The position numbers and the translations under genes were made by a program. A stretch of DNA of 35,205 nt from a virus. Of this stretch, positions 6,751 through 12,648 are shown piece by piece. The DNA is taken from positions 1-35,205 of the IMG/VR virus record IMGVR_UViG_3300035670_000744. One strand, given 5' to 3'. Numbering within the stretch: position 1 is the stretch's first letter; each line of letters begins with the position of its first letter. Under the pieces are notes generated by a model, which did not search any database, was not told where the DNA came from, and saw only the letters and a program-made list of their open reading frames with translations.

Positions 6751-7374
6751 TCACTCGACGCGGAAGGATCCGAATCCCATGCCGCAGCTCATCTTGCTGT
6801 CGTTGCGCCCCTCTCCGATGCCGACCTGCTCGCCGACGCGGACGAGGAGGTTGGCAATGTCGGTCTCGGTGAACTGGTCGGCGTCGTAGCGCACCTTGAG
6901 CTCGCACGACCACGGCCAGAACTTGGCCCGCACGCGGAGGTCGATCACGCCGGTAGCGTTGCGGGCGTGAAGCATGAAGAGCTCGGGCTTGGCGTGGATG
7001 CGGACAAGCGGCGTGTCGTCGACCTTGTCGAAGCCGTCCGGCGGCACGAAGACCGAGAGCTTGGCCATCGTCATCTTGAAGCCGACCAGCCGGCACGCGG
7101 AGATGAGCGCGTTGCGAAAGGCCGACGCCGGGATCCCGTTCCATCCGTCGGTCGAAATGTGTTGGGCCTGCTCGAAGTCGCGCTGGAAGTCGCGCGCTTC
7201 TCTCTGCTTGCCCTTCTTTCCGGTCGAGCCGGCCGTCATCTTGGCGGCCATTTCGTTGATCGCCTTCTGCGAGAATCGCAGCTGGACGTATGGCGCGGTT
7301 CCGACGAGCGTGAACTGCGCGGTTCTGATGTTGGGCGCCGTAACGGCGACCGTGGTTTCTGTCTGCTTTTTCAT
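6751..7374 (-). CDS. Conserved phage protein, 207 aa, unknown
   Basis: The protein opens MKKQTETTVAVTAPNIRTAQ, then FTLVGTAPYVQLRFSQKAIN. A basic Lys/Gly-rich linker (about 47-60) is followed by a region containing IPASAFRNALISACRLVGF, and the protein ends GMGFGSFRVE. The IPASAFRNAL and closing GxGxF features loosely recall RAMP/Cas7-type folds, but the context is a Sak4/SSB recombination operon and no CRISPR is present, so I do not assign it there. The start at 7374 has AGGGG just upstream. A role in the recombination operon is inferred from position only. Confidence 0.75.
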   Translation of the reverse strand: MKKQTETTVAVTAPNIRTAQFTLVGTAPYVQLRFSQKAINEMAAKMTAGSTGKKGKQREARDFQRDFEQAQHISTDGWNGIPASAFRNALISACRLVGFKMTMAKLSVFVPPDGFDKVDDTPLVRIHAKPELFMLHARNATGVIDLRVRAKFWPWSCELKVRYDADQFTETDIANLLVRVGEQVGIGEGRNDSKMSCGMGFGSFRVE

Positions 7375-7456
7375 TTTCCCCTTCGTGTCTTTGGTTGAGC
7401 GCGTCGGTCAGTGGGGTGCCTCAGCGCAAAGAGTCCGGGATTACGCGCCCGGTCGC

Positions 7457-7597
7457 GTTGTTGCGTTGTTGCGCAGGGCCTCGCCGAGCCCTGCCTCGCC
7501 TTGCCTGCGTTGCGTTGCCTTGCCCCGCCGGGCCGCGCCTCGCCTGCGTTGCGGTGTTGCGCCCTGCCTAGCCTTGCGCCGCCAAGCCACGCCTCGG
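7457..7597 (-). repeat. GCCNN pentamer array 3
   Basis: A third array of GCC cores at 5-nt spacing fills the space between the 122-aa HTH gene and the 207-aa gene. It includes GCGTT interruptions near 7507, 7512 and 7546. Its gene-proximal edge, GTTGTTGCGTTGTTGCGC at 7457-7474, is identical to the edge of array 2 except for one base, and is again preceded by CCGGTCG. The distal third is less regular (GCCCTGCCTAGCCTTGCGCC). About 80 nt without repeats separate its edge from the start at 7374. Confidence 0.8.
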
Positions 7598-7613
7598 AAA
7601 TTGTTCGTCGCCA

Positions 7614-7982
7614 TCATCGCTGCGCCCTCTCCTTCTTCCTCCAAATCCCGTGTTCGTGGAGGATCGCGCTGATCGTCCAAGCCGACACGCCGGACGCTTT
7701 GGCGATCCGCTCGACGGTGACTCCGCTCTTGGCCATCGCGACGACGGCCTCTCGGCCAGCCTGGCCGAGTGTCTGCCAGCCCGGCGGCATCTTCCTGCGC
7801 TTCACGCTGTAGAGCTTGCGCGGCACGCCCTGGATCACCGGCCGCGGCATCTTCACCAACCCGGCCTTCACCGCGGCGGCCAGTTCGGCTGGCGTGATGG
7901 CCCGCTGAGCCAGTTTGAACACCGACTTTGCCATGCCGGCCTCGTAGTAGGCCGCGCAGGAGGATGCTTCGGCGGCGGTCAT
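7614..7982 (-). CDS. Helix-turn-helix protein, 122 aa
   Basis: The C-terminal segment at about residues 80-112 reads as a helix-turn-helix: VVAMAKSGVTVERIAKASGV then SAWTISAILHEHG. The very end is basic (IWRKKERAQR). The middle has PRPVIQGVPRKLYSVKRRK, and the N-terminus is short and Ala-rich. It probably binds DNA as a regulator or replication accessory of the early operon. The start at 7982 gives an ATGA overlap with the upstream membrane protein gene. Its 3' end abuts array 3. Confidence 0.72.
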   Translation of the reverse strand: MTAAEASSCAAYYEAGMAKSVFKLAQRAITPAELAAAVKAGLVKMPRPVIQGVPRKLYSVKRRKMPPGWQTLGQAGREAVVAMAKSGVTVERIAKASGVSAWTISAILHEHGIWRKKERAQR

Positions 7983-8251
7983 TTGCGCTGGATCGGAAAC
8001 AGGATTGGCGATTCGGCGCGGTAGACCGGCCGGGGCCGGTAGGCCTTGCCGTCGATGACGCAGCGCAGCCGGTCGCGCTCCTCCTTCACCCGGTCGTGCT
8101 CCTCGGCCCGCATGGCGAGCATCCGGTCTTTGCCCGCCACGTCCTGGGCGCGGCGCAGGCGCTCCAGTGCGACCGCGCGAGCGCCCCAGAAGCCGATTGA
8201 GATTCCGCCGGCGACTGCGCCTAGGGTGAAGAGAAGGATGTCTCCGAGCAT
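7979..8251 (-). CDS. Small single-pass membrane protein with coiled coil, 90 aa
   Basis: Residues about 3-24 (ILLFTLGAVAGGISIGFWGA) form a transmembrane helix or signal anchor. A charged helical segment follows (ALERLRRAQDVAGKDRMLAM, RAEEHDRVKEERDRLR), likely coiled coil, then a short C-terminal tail. Topology is probably N-out/C-in or anchored with a cytoplasmic coil. The position near the divergent early promoter region could fit a superinfection-exclusion or membrane-tethering role, but no family is recognised. No SD is seen before the ATG. Confidence 0.65.
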   Translation of the reverse strand: MLGDILLFTLGAVAGGISIGFWGARAVALERLRRAQDVAGKDRMLAMRAEEHDRVKEERDRLRCVIDGKAYRPRPVYRAESPILFPIQRK

Positions 8252-8273
8252 GGGGTAGGGGGTTGAGGGTTAC

Positions 8274-8438
8274 TCAGGTGTTTTTCGCTTTCAGCGCAGT
8301 CAGCCGCTGCGTGATGGCCGCGCGGATGAAATCGCTTGGGCGTTGGTGGGCGGCCCGCGCCTCGCGGACCACGGCTTGCCAGATCGACGTCGGGATCCGC
8401 ACTCCGCGGACCGGGTCGTAGGTGGTTTTCTTGCTCAT
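8274..8438 (-). CDS. Ribbon-helix-helix regulator, 54 aa
   Basis: From ATG 8438 the product is MSKKTTYDPVRGVRIPTSIW followed by QAVVREARAAHQRPSDFIRA and AITQRLTALK. This matches an Arc/CopG-type ribbon-helix-helix: strand VRGVRIP, helix A about 19-32, helix B RPSDFIRAAITQRL. Longer upstream in-frame readings cross the operator region and are rejected. It is the first gene of the leftward early operon and is transcribed divergently from another RHH gene at 8540. It is probably an autoregulating repressor binding the palindromes in 8439-8539. Confidence 0.78.
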   Translation of the reverse strand: MSKKTTYDPVRGVRIPTSIWQAVVREARAAHQRPSDFIRAAITQRLTALKAKNT

Positions 8439-8539
8439 GCGGCGCTGAACAGTGTTAAACACCGTTGGACGCGCAAGGACATTTTTCAACCACGTGCGAT
8501 TTTTGTTGAACAAACCGGATTCTGTGCGACTGTGCCGGC
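8439..8539. promoter_or_regulatory. Divergent control region between two RHH genes
   Basis: This 101-bp AT-richer gap separates the leftward and rightward RHH genes. It contains the palindrome GTGTTAAACAC (8452-8462), an inverted pair TTCAAC (8485-8490) and GTTGAA (8505-8510), a CACGTG palindrome (8491-8496) and one TGTGCGAC (8523-8530). These are operator-like elements for the RHH proteins. I could not identify convincing -10/-35 boxes on either strand, so promoters are inferred from gene orientation. Confidence 0.6.
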
Positions 8540-8740
8540 ATGAACGCGATCGCCTTTCCCATGCCAGAAAAGCCGAAAGGTCCGGTGAGCGAGCCGGTCA
8601 AAGGCCTCCGCATGGATGCGGAGATGCTCGCTCGCGTTGAGAGGGCAGGCCGGGTGCTCGGGATCCGCTCCTTTTCGGAGCAGGTCCGGTTCCTCCTAAA
8701 TCACGCCCTCAACGCAGTCCTCCACGATCGGCCAGCCTGA
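8540..8740 (+). CDS. Ribbon-helix-helix protein, 66 aa
   Basis: The translation MNAIAFPMPEKPKGPVSEPV is followed by KGLRMDAEMLARVERAGRVL and GIRSFSEQVRFLLNHALNAV. The latter part is an RHH layout: strand GLRMDAE, helix A MLARVERAGRVLGI, turn, helix B SFSEQVRFLLNHALNAV. It likely binds DNA as a dimer. It is the first gene of the rightward block and diverges from the other RHH regulator. No clear SD precedes the ATG. Confidence 0.75.
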   Translation: MNAIAFPMPEKPKGPVSEPVKGLRMDAEMLARVERAGRVLGIRSFSEQVRFLLNHALNAVLHDRPA

Positions 8741-8787
8741 CCCGATGCGTGTGAACGGCCGACATGATGTTGCGTGTTCGCCGTGCG

Positions 8788-8832
8788 CCCGGCTCTGCCG
8801 GGTTGTGCGACGTGCAGGCAGCCGTCGCACAA
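8788..8832. promoter_or_regulatory. Tandem hairpins / operator candidate downstream of RHH gene
   Basis: Two adjacent perfect inverted repeats: CCCGGC-TCT-GCCGGG (8788-8802) and TTGTGCGACG-N10-CGTCGCACAA (8803-8832). There is no T-run after either on the plus strand, so an ordinary intrinsic terminator is unlikely. The second stem contains TGTGCGAC on one arm and its complement on the other, the same octamer that lies at 8523-8530 ahead of the RHH gene, which suggests a binding site. The region upstream of the next gene (8833-8912) shows nothing else recognisable. Confidence 0.6.
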
Positions 8833-8912
8833 TAAACATTAGGGACCATAAGGTGCGTTTCTGGCGGGTAACTCAACCCCACTTTCTGGTAAGGAATTGA
8901 ACAATCACTCCG

Positions 8913-9260
8913 ATGAAAACCGCCGTCATGGCTACTGAAGAGAGCGAACGAAATGAGCATGTGCTCAAAATGCTGTCACGGTTCGGCGACAAGGCCGGCC
9001 AGCATGGTGCACTGGCGCGGGTCAAGGTGCCGATCATGCTGCGAGTCGGGCGGGAGGCGAACTTGCGGCTCGAGCGGCTGGCGATGCGGCTCAACGTCCG
9101 AAAGGCGACCCTGCTCGGCCAGTTGGCCGAGACGGCGAGCGAGATCGAGCCGCAGGACTGGTATCGTGCCCTGGTGGCCATGCAGGCCGTCGCCGGGCGG
9201 AAGTTTTCGACCAAGCGGATGTTGCGCCCGCAGGACGAGGCGGACTGGCCGACGCGCTGA
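8913..9260 (+). CDS. Hypothetical protein, 115 aa, RHH-like core
   Basis: The product reads MKTAVMATEESERNEHVLKM, then VKVPIMLRVGREANLRLERL and AMRLNVRKATLLGQLAETAS. The segment from about residue 39 to 70 could be a ribbon-helix-helix or similar small DNA-binding fold, and a C-terminal part contains WYRALVAMQAVAGRKF. The start at 8913 is the first ATG; M6 at 8928 is possible. There is no strong SD. It is followed by a T-rich stretch and a new promoter-like gap, so it may form its own transcription unit. Confidence 0.62.
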   Translation: MKTAVMATEESERNEHVLKMLSRFGDKAGQHGALARVKVPIMLRVGREANLRLERLAMRLNVRKATLLGQLAETASEIEPQDWYRALVAMQAVAGRKFSTKRMLRPQDEADWPTR

Positions 9261-9261
9261 A

Positions 9262-9341
9262 AGATTTTTTGTTTTTCTTCGATTTCCGCTTGCAATCGTG
9301 GTGCAGAATTGCACTGTGGATGCCGTTAGGAGATTACTACC
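9262..9341 (+). promoter_or_regulatory. Upstream region of the 130-aa gene with SD
   Basis: The gap begins with a T-rich run (ATTTTTTGTTTTTCTTC) just after the previous stop. It then has TGCAAT (9291-9296) paired with ATTGCA (9308-9313), which also contains GTGCA-GAAT-TGCAC. A good SD AGGAG lies 9 nt before the ATG at 9342. This suggests a regulated start, although no classical promoter boxes were identified. Confidence 0.45.
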
Positions 9342-9734
9342 ATGACCACCACCACCACCATGAAACTCCGCAAGTATCACGACGAAATCCTGCGTCATCG
9401 CCTCGATGCCGACTGCACGGTCGAGTGCCTCCTTGATTATGCAGAAGGCGAGGCACCCATCGCGCATTCACCCGAAGCTGCCGAAGCTGCGGTCGGCGAA
9501 ATCTACCGCATGCTGGACGCGGGAGAGATCGACTTCGGTTGCTTGAGTCGGCTGGCAGTCGAAGTCCTCGTCGACTGCATCGAGGGCTCGACGTTCTTCG
9601 CTGACGAAAATCAGGCGATCGCGATGGGCGAGTGGACCAAGGCCCGGTCTCGCGCTGCCCACGCAGCCGCAGACGAGCTTGAGAAGTGGATCAGTGAGGC
9701 GGCGGGCCGCAGGGTCCGCTGCACTAGATTCTGA
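9342..9734 (+). CDS. Hypothetical protein, 130 aa
   Basis: Unknown acidic helical protein that begins with a run of threonines (MTTTTTMKLRKYHDEILRHR). Later segments include CTVECLLDYAEGEAPIAHSP, EAAEAAVGEIYRMLDAGEID and LAVEVLVDCIEGSTFFADEN. An alternative start is the internal ATG at M7 (9360). The SD AGGAG supports 9342. The ACC-repeat opening is shared with the next gene start at 9752. The function is unknown; there are no membrane segments or catalytic motifs. Confidence 0.72.
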   Translation: MTTTTTMKLRKYHDEILRHRLDADCTVECLLDYAEGEAPIAHSPEAAEAAVGEIYRMLDAGEIDFGCLSRLAVEVLVDCIEGSTFFADENQAIAMGEWTKARSRAAHAAADELEKWISEAAGRRVRCTRF

Positions 9735-9751
9735 GCACCATTACCACCACC

Positions 9752-10055
9752 ATGACCACCACCATCCCCTCCCATGCGGTCCGCGCCCGCAGGTTTTTTT
9801 TACTACGTAGTCACCGGCTATCAGCCGAAATCCCCCGCCGTCCCCGAGGCCGCGAACAACAATCACTGTCGGTCCTCGCATCGGTCCTTCGACTTGGCCC
9901 GCAATGCCGCCCGCAAGTTGAGTCGGCACGTCCGCGCTGACATCGACATCGGCATTGTATATGAAGGGGTTGTCGTCGCCCGCCGCGGCACGTGTGATCT
10001 ATTCACTGGGCTGCCGGGCGAGTTCGATCGCATCGACGTCGGTCCAAGCCCGTAA
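9752..10055 (+). pseudogene. Hypothetical gene with frame break at T8 tract
   Basis: The ATG at 9752 gives MTTTIPSHAVRARRFF and then runs out of register at eight T (9794-9801). The +1 frame continues with a sensible product (YYVVTGYQPKSPAVPEAANN, then CRSSHRSFDLARNAARKL and HVRADIDIGIVYEGVVVARR) to the stop at 10055. Removing one T joins them into about 100 residues. The joined product resembles a small phage protein with a DIDIGIVYEG strand pattern. Read as is, it is either a broken gene, a sequencing artefact, or a frameshifting gene. An alternative is an intact 93-aa frame from ATG 9774. Confidence 0.6.
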
Positions 10056-10105
10056 GCACGGCGGGAGGCCGAGGTGCGGGCTGAAAAGCAAACTTGGAGC
10101 GCCTG

Positions 10106-10342
10106 ATGACTCCCGCCGAATACCGCAACGCCCGCATCCAGCTCGGCCTCACGCAGGCCGGGCTGGCCGAGCAACTGGGAATCCCACGAACGTCGGTCTC
10201 CCGGCGGGAGTCCGGCAAGTTAGCGATCGGGAAAGAGGCCGTTTTAGCGCTGGCCCTTCTTGCTAGCGGGTGTCCGGATCCGGCTCCGGCTCGTCGTCCA
10301 GCTCTTCGAGCAGGATCCAGTACCAGCCGCGCGGCTCAGTAG
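10106..10342 (+). CDS. XRE-family helix-turn-helix regulator, 78 aa
   Basis: Residues 1-55 form a Cro/CI-like HTH: MTPAEYRNARIQLGLTQAGL then AEQLGIPRTSVSRRESGKLA, with the characteristic LTQ...LG...SVSRRESG layout. The rest is Ala/Arg/Pro-rich. Start 10106 has GGAG 7 nt upstream; an in-frame TTG at 10094 is possible. The gene is last in the rightward block and its 3' end overlaps the metallophosphoesterase gene tail-to-tail by 7 nt. It probably acts as a phage repressor or switch protein; what it binds is unknown. Confidence 0.8.
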   Translation: MTPAEYRNARIQLGLTQAGLAEQLGIPRTSVSRRESGKLAIGKEAVLALALLASGCPDPAPARRPALRAGSSTSRAAQ

Positions 10343-11184
10343 AAGCTGATGAACTCGGCCCGCACGCGGTTGGCAGATTTGCCACGGCAGTATTCCACGA
10401 TCCAGCCGCCGACGTGCGCGCTCAAACCATTGCGCGCCATGAACGGCGTCTGTCGTTCAAAGGTGCCGGTCTGGAAGACCGCCACGTTGCGGTACTGGGG
10501 GATGAACTCGGCCTTGTGGAAATGGCCCACGGCGAGAATGTCGGGCTTGCTGCCGCCCTCCAGCTGCTCGACGATCTTCTGCACCTTGTAGGAGAGCGCG
10601 TAGGCGGTGCCGCCGTCCGGGTGGATCAGCTGGATCCGGCAGCGCGTGCCGGATTCGTTCTTGAGCTCGACCGAGGCTGTGTCGGCGCCGAGGAAATGAA
10701 AATCGGGCCGGTCTGCAGAGAGGCGGTCGCCGACCGAGACGCCGACCCGGCGAGTGAACGACGCATCGTGATTGCCGGTGATGAAGTGGGTTGTGAAGGA
10801 GCCCTGCGGGCTTTCGGCCGCGAACGCTTTGGCCTGCGCCTCAAAGCCGACGTGTTTGAGCTCGAACTCCTGGCCGCGGTAGACGCCGTGCCCGTCGAGC
10901 ATGTCACCGGCATCCAGGACGTCGGTAATCCCAAGACGCTCGACCTCTGCGGAGAACGCGGCGATGGCCGACACGTCGCAGCAGAGGTTCCCGTGATGGC
11001 GGTCACCGACGATGGCGAAGCGCAGGCAGTCGCCGCGGTCGGGAATGGTGATCGTGGTCGACTGTTCCTTGGCCAGATGGGCGATCGTCTGCTGCAGCCC
11101 GTGCAGGCGAGATGCGCCTTCGGGCGAGTGCTCGTAGGCGTCGACGACGTCGGCGAGCGTTTTGTGATGGTGGCGGTTTTTCAT
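10336..11184 (-). CDS. Metallophosphoesterase, 282 aa
   Basis: Calcineurin-like phosphoesterase motifs are present in order: DRHHGN (D61, H63), DAGDMLDGH (about 91-99), TGNHD (about 136-140), H188 and GHFHKAE (about 220-226). The first motif is slightly unusual since D-x-H is followed by H-G-N. The family cleaves phosphodiesters or phosphomonoesters with two metal ions; SbcD/Mre11-like nucleases and phosphatases share these motifs, and I cannot separate the two. It is the last gene of the late operon, overlapping the HTH gene by ATGA. Start 11184 (MKNRHHH) is chosen because longer readings fall in the shadow of that gene. Confidence 0.82.
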   Translation of the reverse strand: MKNRHHHKTLADVVDAYEHSPEGASRLHGLQQTIAHLAKEQSTTITIPDRGDCLRFAIVGDRHHGNLCCDVSAIAAFSAEVERLGITDVLDAGDMLDGHGVYRGQEFELKHVGFEAQAKAFAAESPQGSFTTHFITGNHDASFTRRVGVSVGDRLSADRPDFHFLGADTASVELKNESGTRCRIQLIHPDGGTAYALSYKVQKIVEQLEGGSKPDILAVGHFHKAEFIPQYRNVAVFQTGTFERQTPFMARNGLSAHVGGWIVEYCRGKSANRVRAEFISFY

Positions 11185-11615
11185 GGGAGACCGAAGACCT
11201 CGCGCGCTCGCACGACGTGCTTTTTGTCGGCCCAGTGCAGCACACCGGAGAGCTTGATCTGGTAGCACTCGAACTCCTCGAGCGAGGCATAGCGGCGCCA
11301 GTGCTGGACGTGCACGCCGCACAACTCGCGGAAGTGGCTGTCGTCGACGAAGGCGTCCTGGCCGACCAGGTGCTCGGCGATCCCTCGGCGGATCTTCTCG
11401 GCCACATCGTAGCGCGCGCGCAGGTCGGCGAGCGTCAGCACTCCTGCGATTTTTGGCACAGGCTTCGACGCCTTTGCGGCTTTGGCCGGCGGATCGCCGC
11501 GCAGCAGTCGGCGCGCGACAGACTCGCCAATGCCGAGTGCTTTTGCGAGACCGCGCCGGCCGAGCTGTGGGTTGGCCTGAATGAGTTCCCGAGCTTTGTC
11601 TTCGATGGTGGGCAT
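11181..11615 (-). CDS. HTH DNA-binding protein, 144 aa
   Basis: The N-terminal about 40 residues are a helix-turn-helix (MPTIEDKARELIQANPQLGR followed by RGLAKALGIGESVARRLLRG). A basic linker follows (PPAKAAKASKPVPK), then a second region with LADLRARYDVAEKIRRGIAE, FRELCGVHVQHWRRYA and a C-terminal LSGVLHWADKKHVVRAREVF. The layout resembles phage proteins that pair a DNA-binding head with a second helical DNA- or protein-binding domain. It is encoded between the membrane proteins and the metallophosphoesterase, overlapping the latter. A regulatory or DNA-processing role together with the phosphoesterase is plausible. Confidence 0.72.
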   Translation of the reverse strand: MPTIEDKARELIQANPQLGRRGLAKALGIGESVARRLLRGDPPAKAAKASKPVPKIAGVLTLADLRARYDVAEKIRRGIAEHLVGQDAFVDDSHFRELCGVHVQHWRRYASLEEFECYQIKLSGVLHWADKKHVVRAREVFGLP

Positions 11616-11619
11616 AGAA

Positions 11620-12045
11620 TCACTTGCTGAAGAACTTGGTGCTGGTGCGTGTCCCAAACCACCAGCCGATGGCGATGCCGGCCTGCGGCTCCATGGCGGG
11701 GTTGTAGTAGGCCATGAGCGTGAGCACCCACGTCAGGCCGGGCCGCGTGAAGCGCCGCAGCGCCTCGGAGTAGACGACGGCGATCGACAACCACCATGGC
11801 GTGCCGGCCGGCGGCATCGTCCAGCCGGCTTCGTGGCCGCTCGCGACCGATGCGGTGAAGGCCTTTGCGGCCTCGTGCTCGGTGGCGATGTCGGCGTTGA
11901 TTTTCGCCATCTCGCGCTCGTGCTGCCACTGCTCGCGCAGCCGCGCGGTTTCCTGCTTGTGTTTGAAGAGCTCGATGATCCCGTTGCCGATCCCGCCCAG
12001 GAATCCGACCAGTCCGCCGGCGACGCTGGGCGCAAGCTCGATCAT
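11620..12045 (-). CDS. Multi-pass membrane protein, Holin_3TM-like, 141 aa
   Basis: Segments: an N-terminal hydrophobic Gly-rich helix (MIELAPSVAGGLVGFLGGIG, about 5-24), a charged cytoplasmic-type helix (about 28-60), then hydrophobic WWLSIAVVYSEALRRF (about 84-99), WVLTLMAYY (106-114) and AGIAIGWWFGT (122-132). This agrees with the 3TM holin-type family that phages and gene-transfer agents use for release. ATG 12045 shares one base with the previous TAA. It is placed in the lysis position, but no endolysin was found nearby, so the holin function is inferred. Confidence 0.62.
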   Translation of the reverse strand: MIELAPSVAGGLVGFLGGIGNGIIELFKHKQETARLREQWQHEREMAKINADIATEHEAAKAFTASVASGHEAGWTMPPAGTPWWLSIAVVYSEALRRFTRPGLTWVLTLMAYYNPAMEPQAGIAIGWWFGTRTSTKFFSK

Positions 12046-12257
12046 TATTCGCGCCCTCTCTGCCAAGCCTTTGCCCCCATCGCGCCGACGATCAGTCCGA
12101 CAACCTCCCATGGGGGCGTGATGAGCGTGACGTGTTGCGGGAGCACGCATGCCGCCGCCCAGACCAGCGTGGCGACGACACTGACGAAGACCATGACGAG
12201 TCGGGTCGAACTGACCTGCCCGTCGCCCTCGGAGATTGCTTCCTTAAGTTCGTTCAT
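12045..12257 (-). CDS. Small two-TM membrane protein, holin candidate, 70 aa
   Basis: The protein is acidic at the start (MNELKEAISEGDGQ), then has TM1 at about 20-39 (LVMVFVSVVATLVWAAACVL) and TM2 at about 48-64 (PPWEVVGLIVGAMGAKA), ending basic (WQRGRE). The size and layout suit a class II holin or antiholin. It overlaps the secreted FN3-like gene (ATGA) and the next membrane gene by one base. Lysis is inferred from position and topology, not from family identity. Confidence 0.68.
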   Translation of the reverse strand: MNELKEAISEGDGQVSSTRLVMVFVSVVATLVWAAACVLPQHVTLITPPWEVVGLIVGAMGAKAWQRGRE

Positions 12258-12616
12258 GGTTGCGTCACTGTAATTGTTCCGACTTCCACCTTGATCGTGA
12301 TAACAACCGTCGCCCCGCTCGGAGCAGCAGGCTTGCTACCGGTCGCCGTCGTGGCCTCGTTGCTCCATGCCGAGTCACCCCACTGGTTGAACGCGAGAAC
12401 GCGATATGCGTAGGTCGTGGACTCCGCGATCGCAGCGTCCTCGTAGTTCGTGGCATTGGCCGGCAGCGTGGTCAGCGGCTGCCATTCGCCAGCGCCAGCC
12501 TTGCGCTCGATGCGGAAGCCTTCTTCGTTGTCGCTGTTGTCCTGCCACGACAACTTGAGAGCCGGGGCTGCAAAAGCAGCCGTTGCAGAGAGAAGGAATG
12601 CGATGAATGTTTTCAT
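12254..12616 (-). CDS. Secreted FN3-like protein, 120 aa
   Basis: The N-terminus MKTFIAFLLSATAAFAAPAL is a signal peptide with a likely cleavage after AFA. One fibronectin type III-like domain follows (LSWQDNSDNEEGFRIERKAG, NYEDAAIAESTTYAYRVLAF, NEATTATG), then a short tail ending TITVTQP. FN3 domains bind sugars or proteins. A signal peptide on a phage late protein is unusual and would send it to the periplasm or cell surface, not into the virion. Start 12616 was chosen because of the signal peptide; longer readings lack it. It lies downstream of the beta-helix gene. Confidence 0.8.
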   Translation of the reverse strand: MKTFIAFLLSATAAFAAPALKLSWQDNSDNEEGFRIERKAGAGEWQPLTTLPANATNYEDAAIAESTTYAYRVLAFNQWGDSAWSNEATTATGSKPAAPSGATVVITIKVEVGTITVTQP

Positions 12617-12648
12617 GGGGATTTGGTGCCGCCGAGGGTCATGGTGCT

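Noticed and set aside
5999-7144. Extension of the 160-aa gene through pentamer array 2 to give 381 residues with ARRGE-like repeats
   Set aside because: The array repeats with a 5-nt period and merely lacks stops in that frame; the conserved part begins at MNRKMVS, and the extension also overlaps the 207-aa gene.
6751-7374. 207-aa protein as a Cas7/RAMP protein
   Set aside because: Only weak local similarity (IPASAFRNAL, GMGFGSF); no glycine-rich loop set, no CRISPR context. Kept as unknown.
5895-7597. Pentamer arrays as a CRISPR array
   Set aside because: There are no constant repeats of about 25-40 nt with unique spacers and no cas genes; the repeat is 5 nt and degenerate.
8788-8832. Tandem hairpins as an intrinsic terminator of the RHH gene
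   Set aside because: No T-run follows either stem on the plus strand, so an operator or structural role is more likely.
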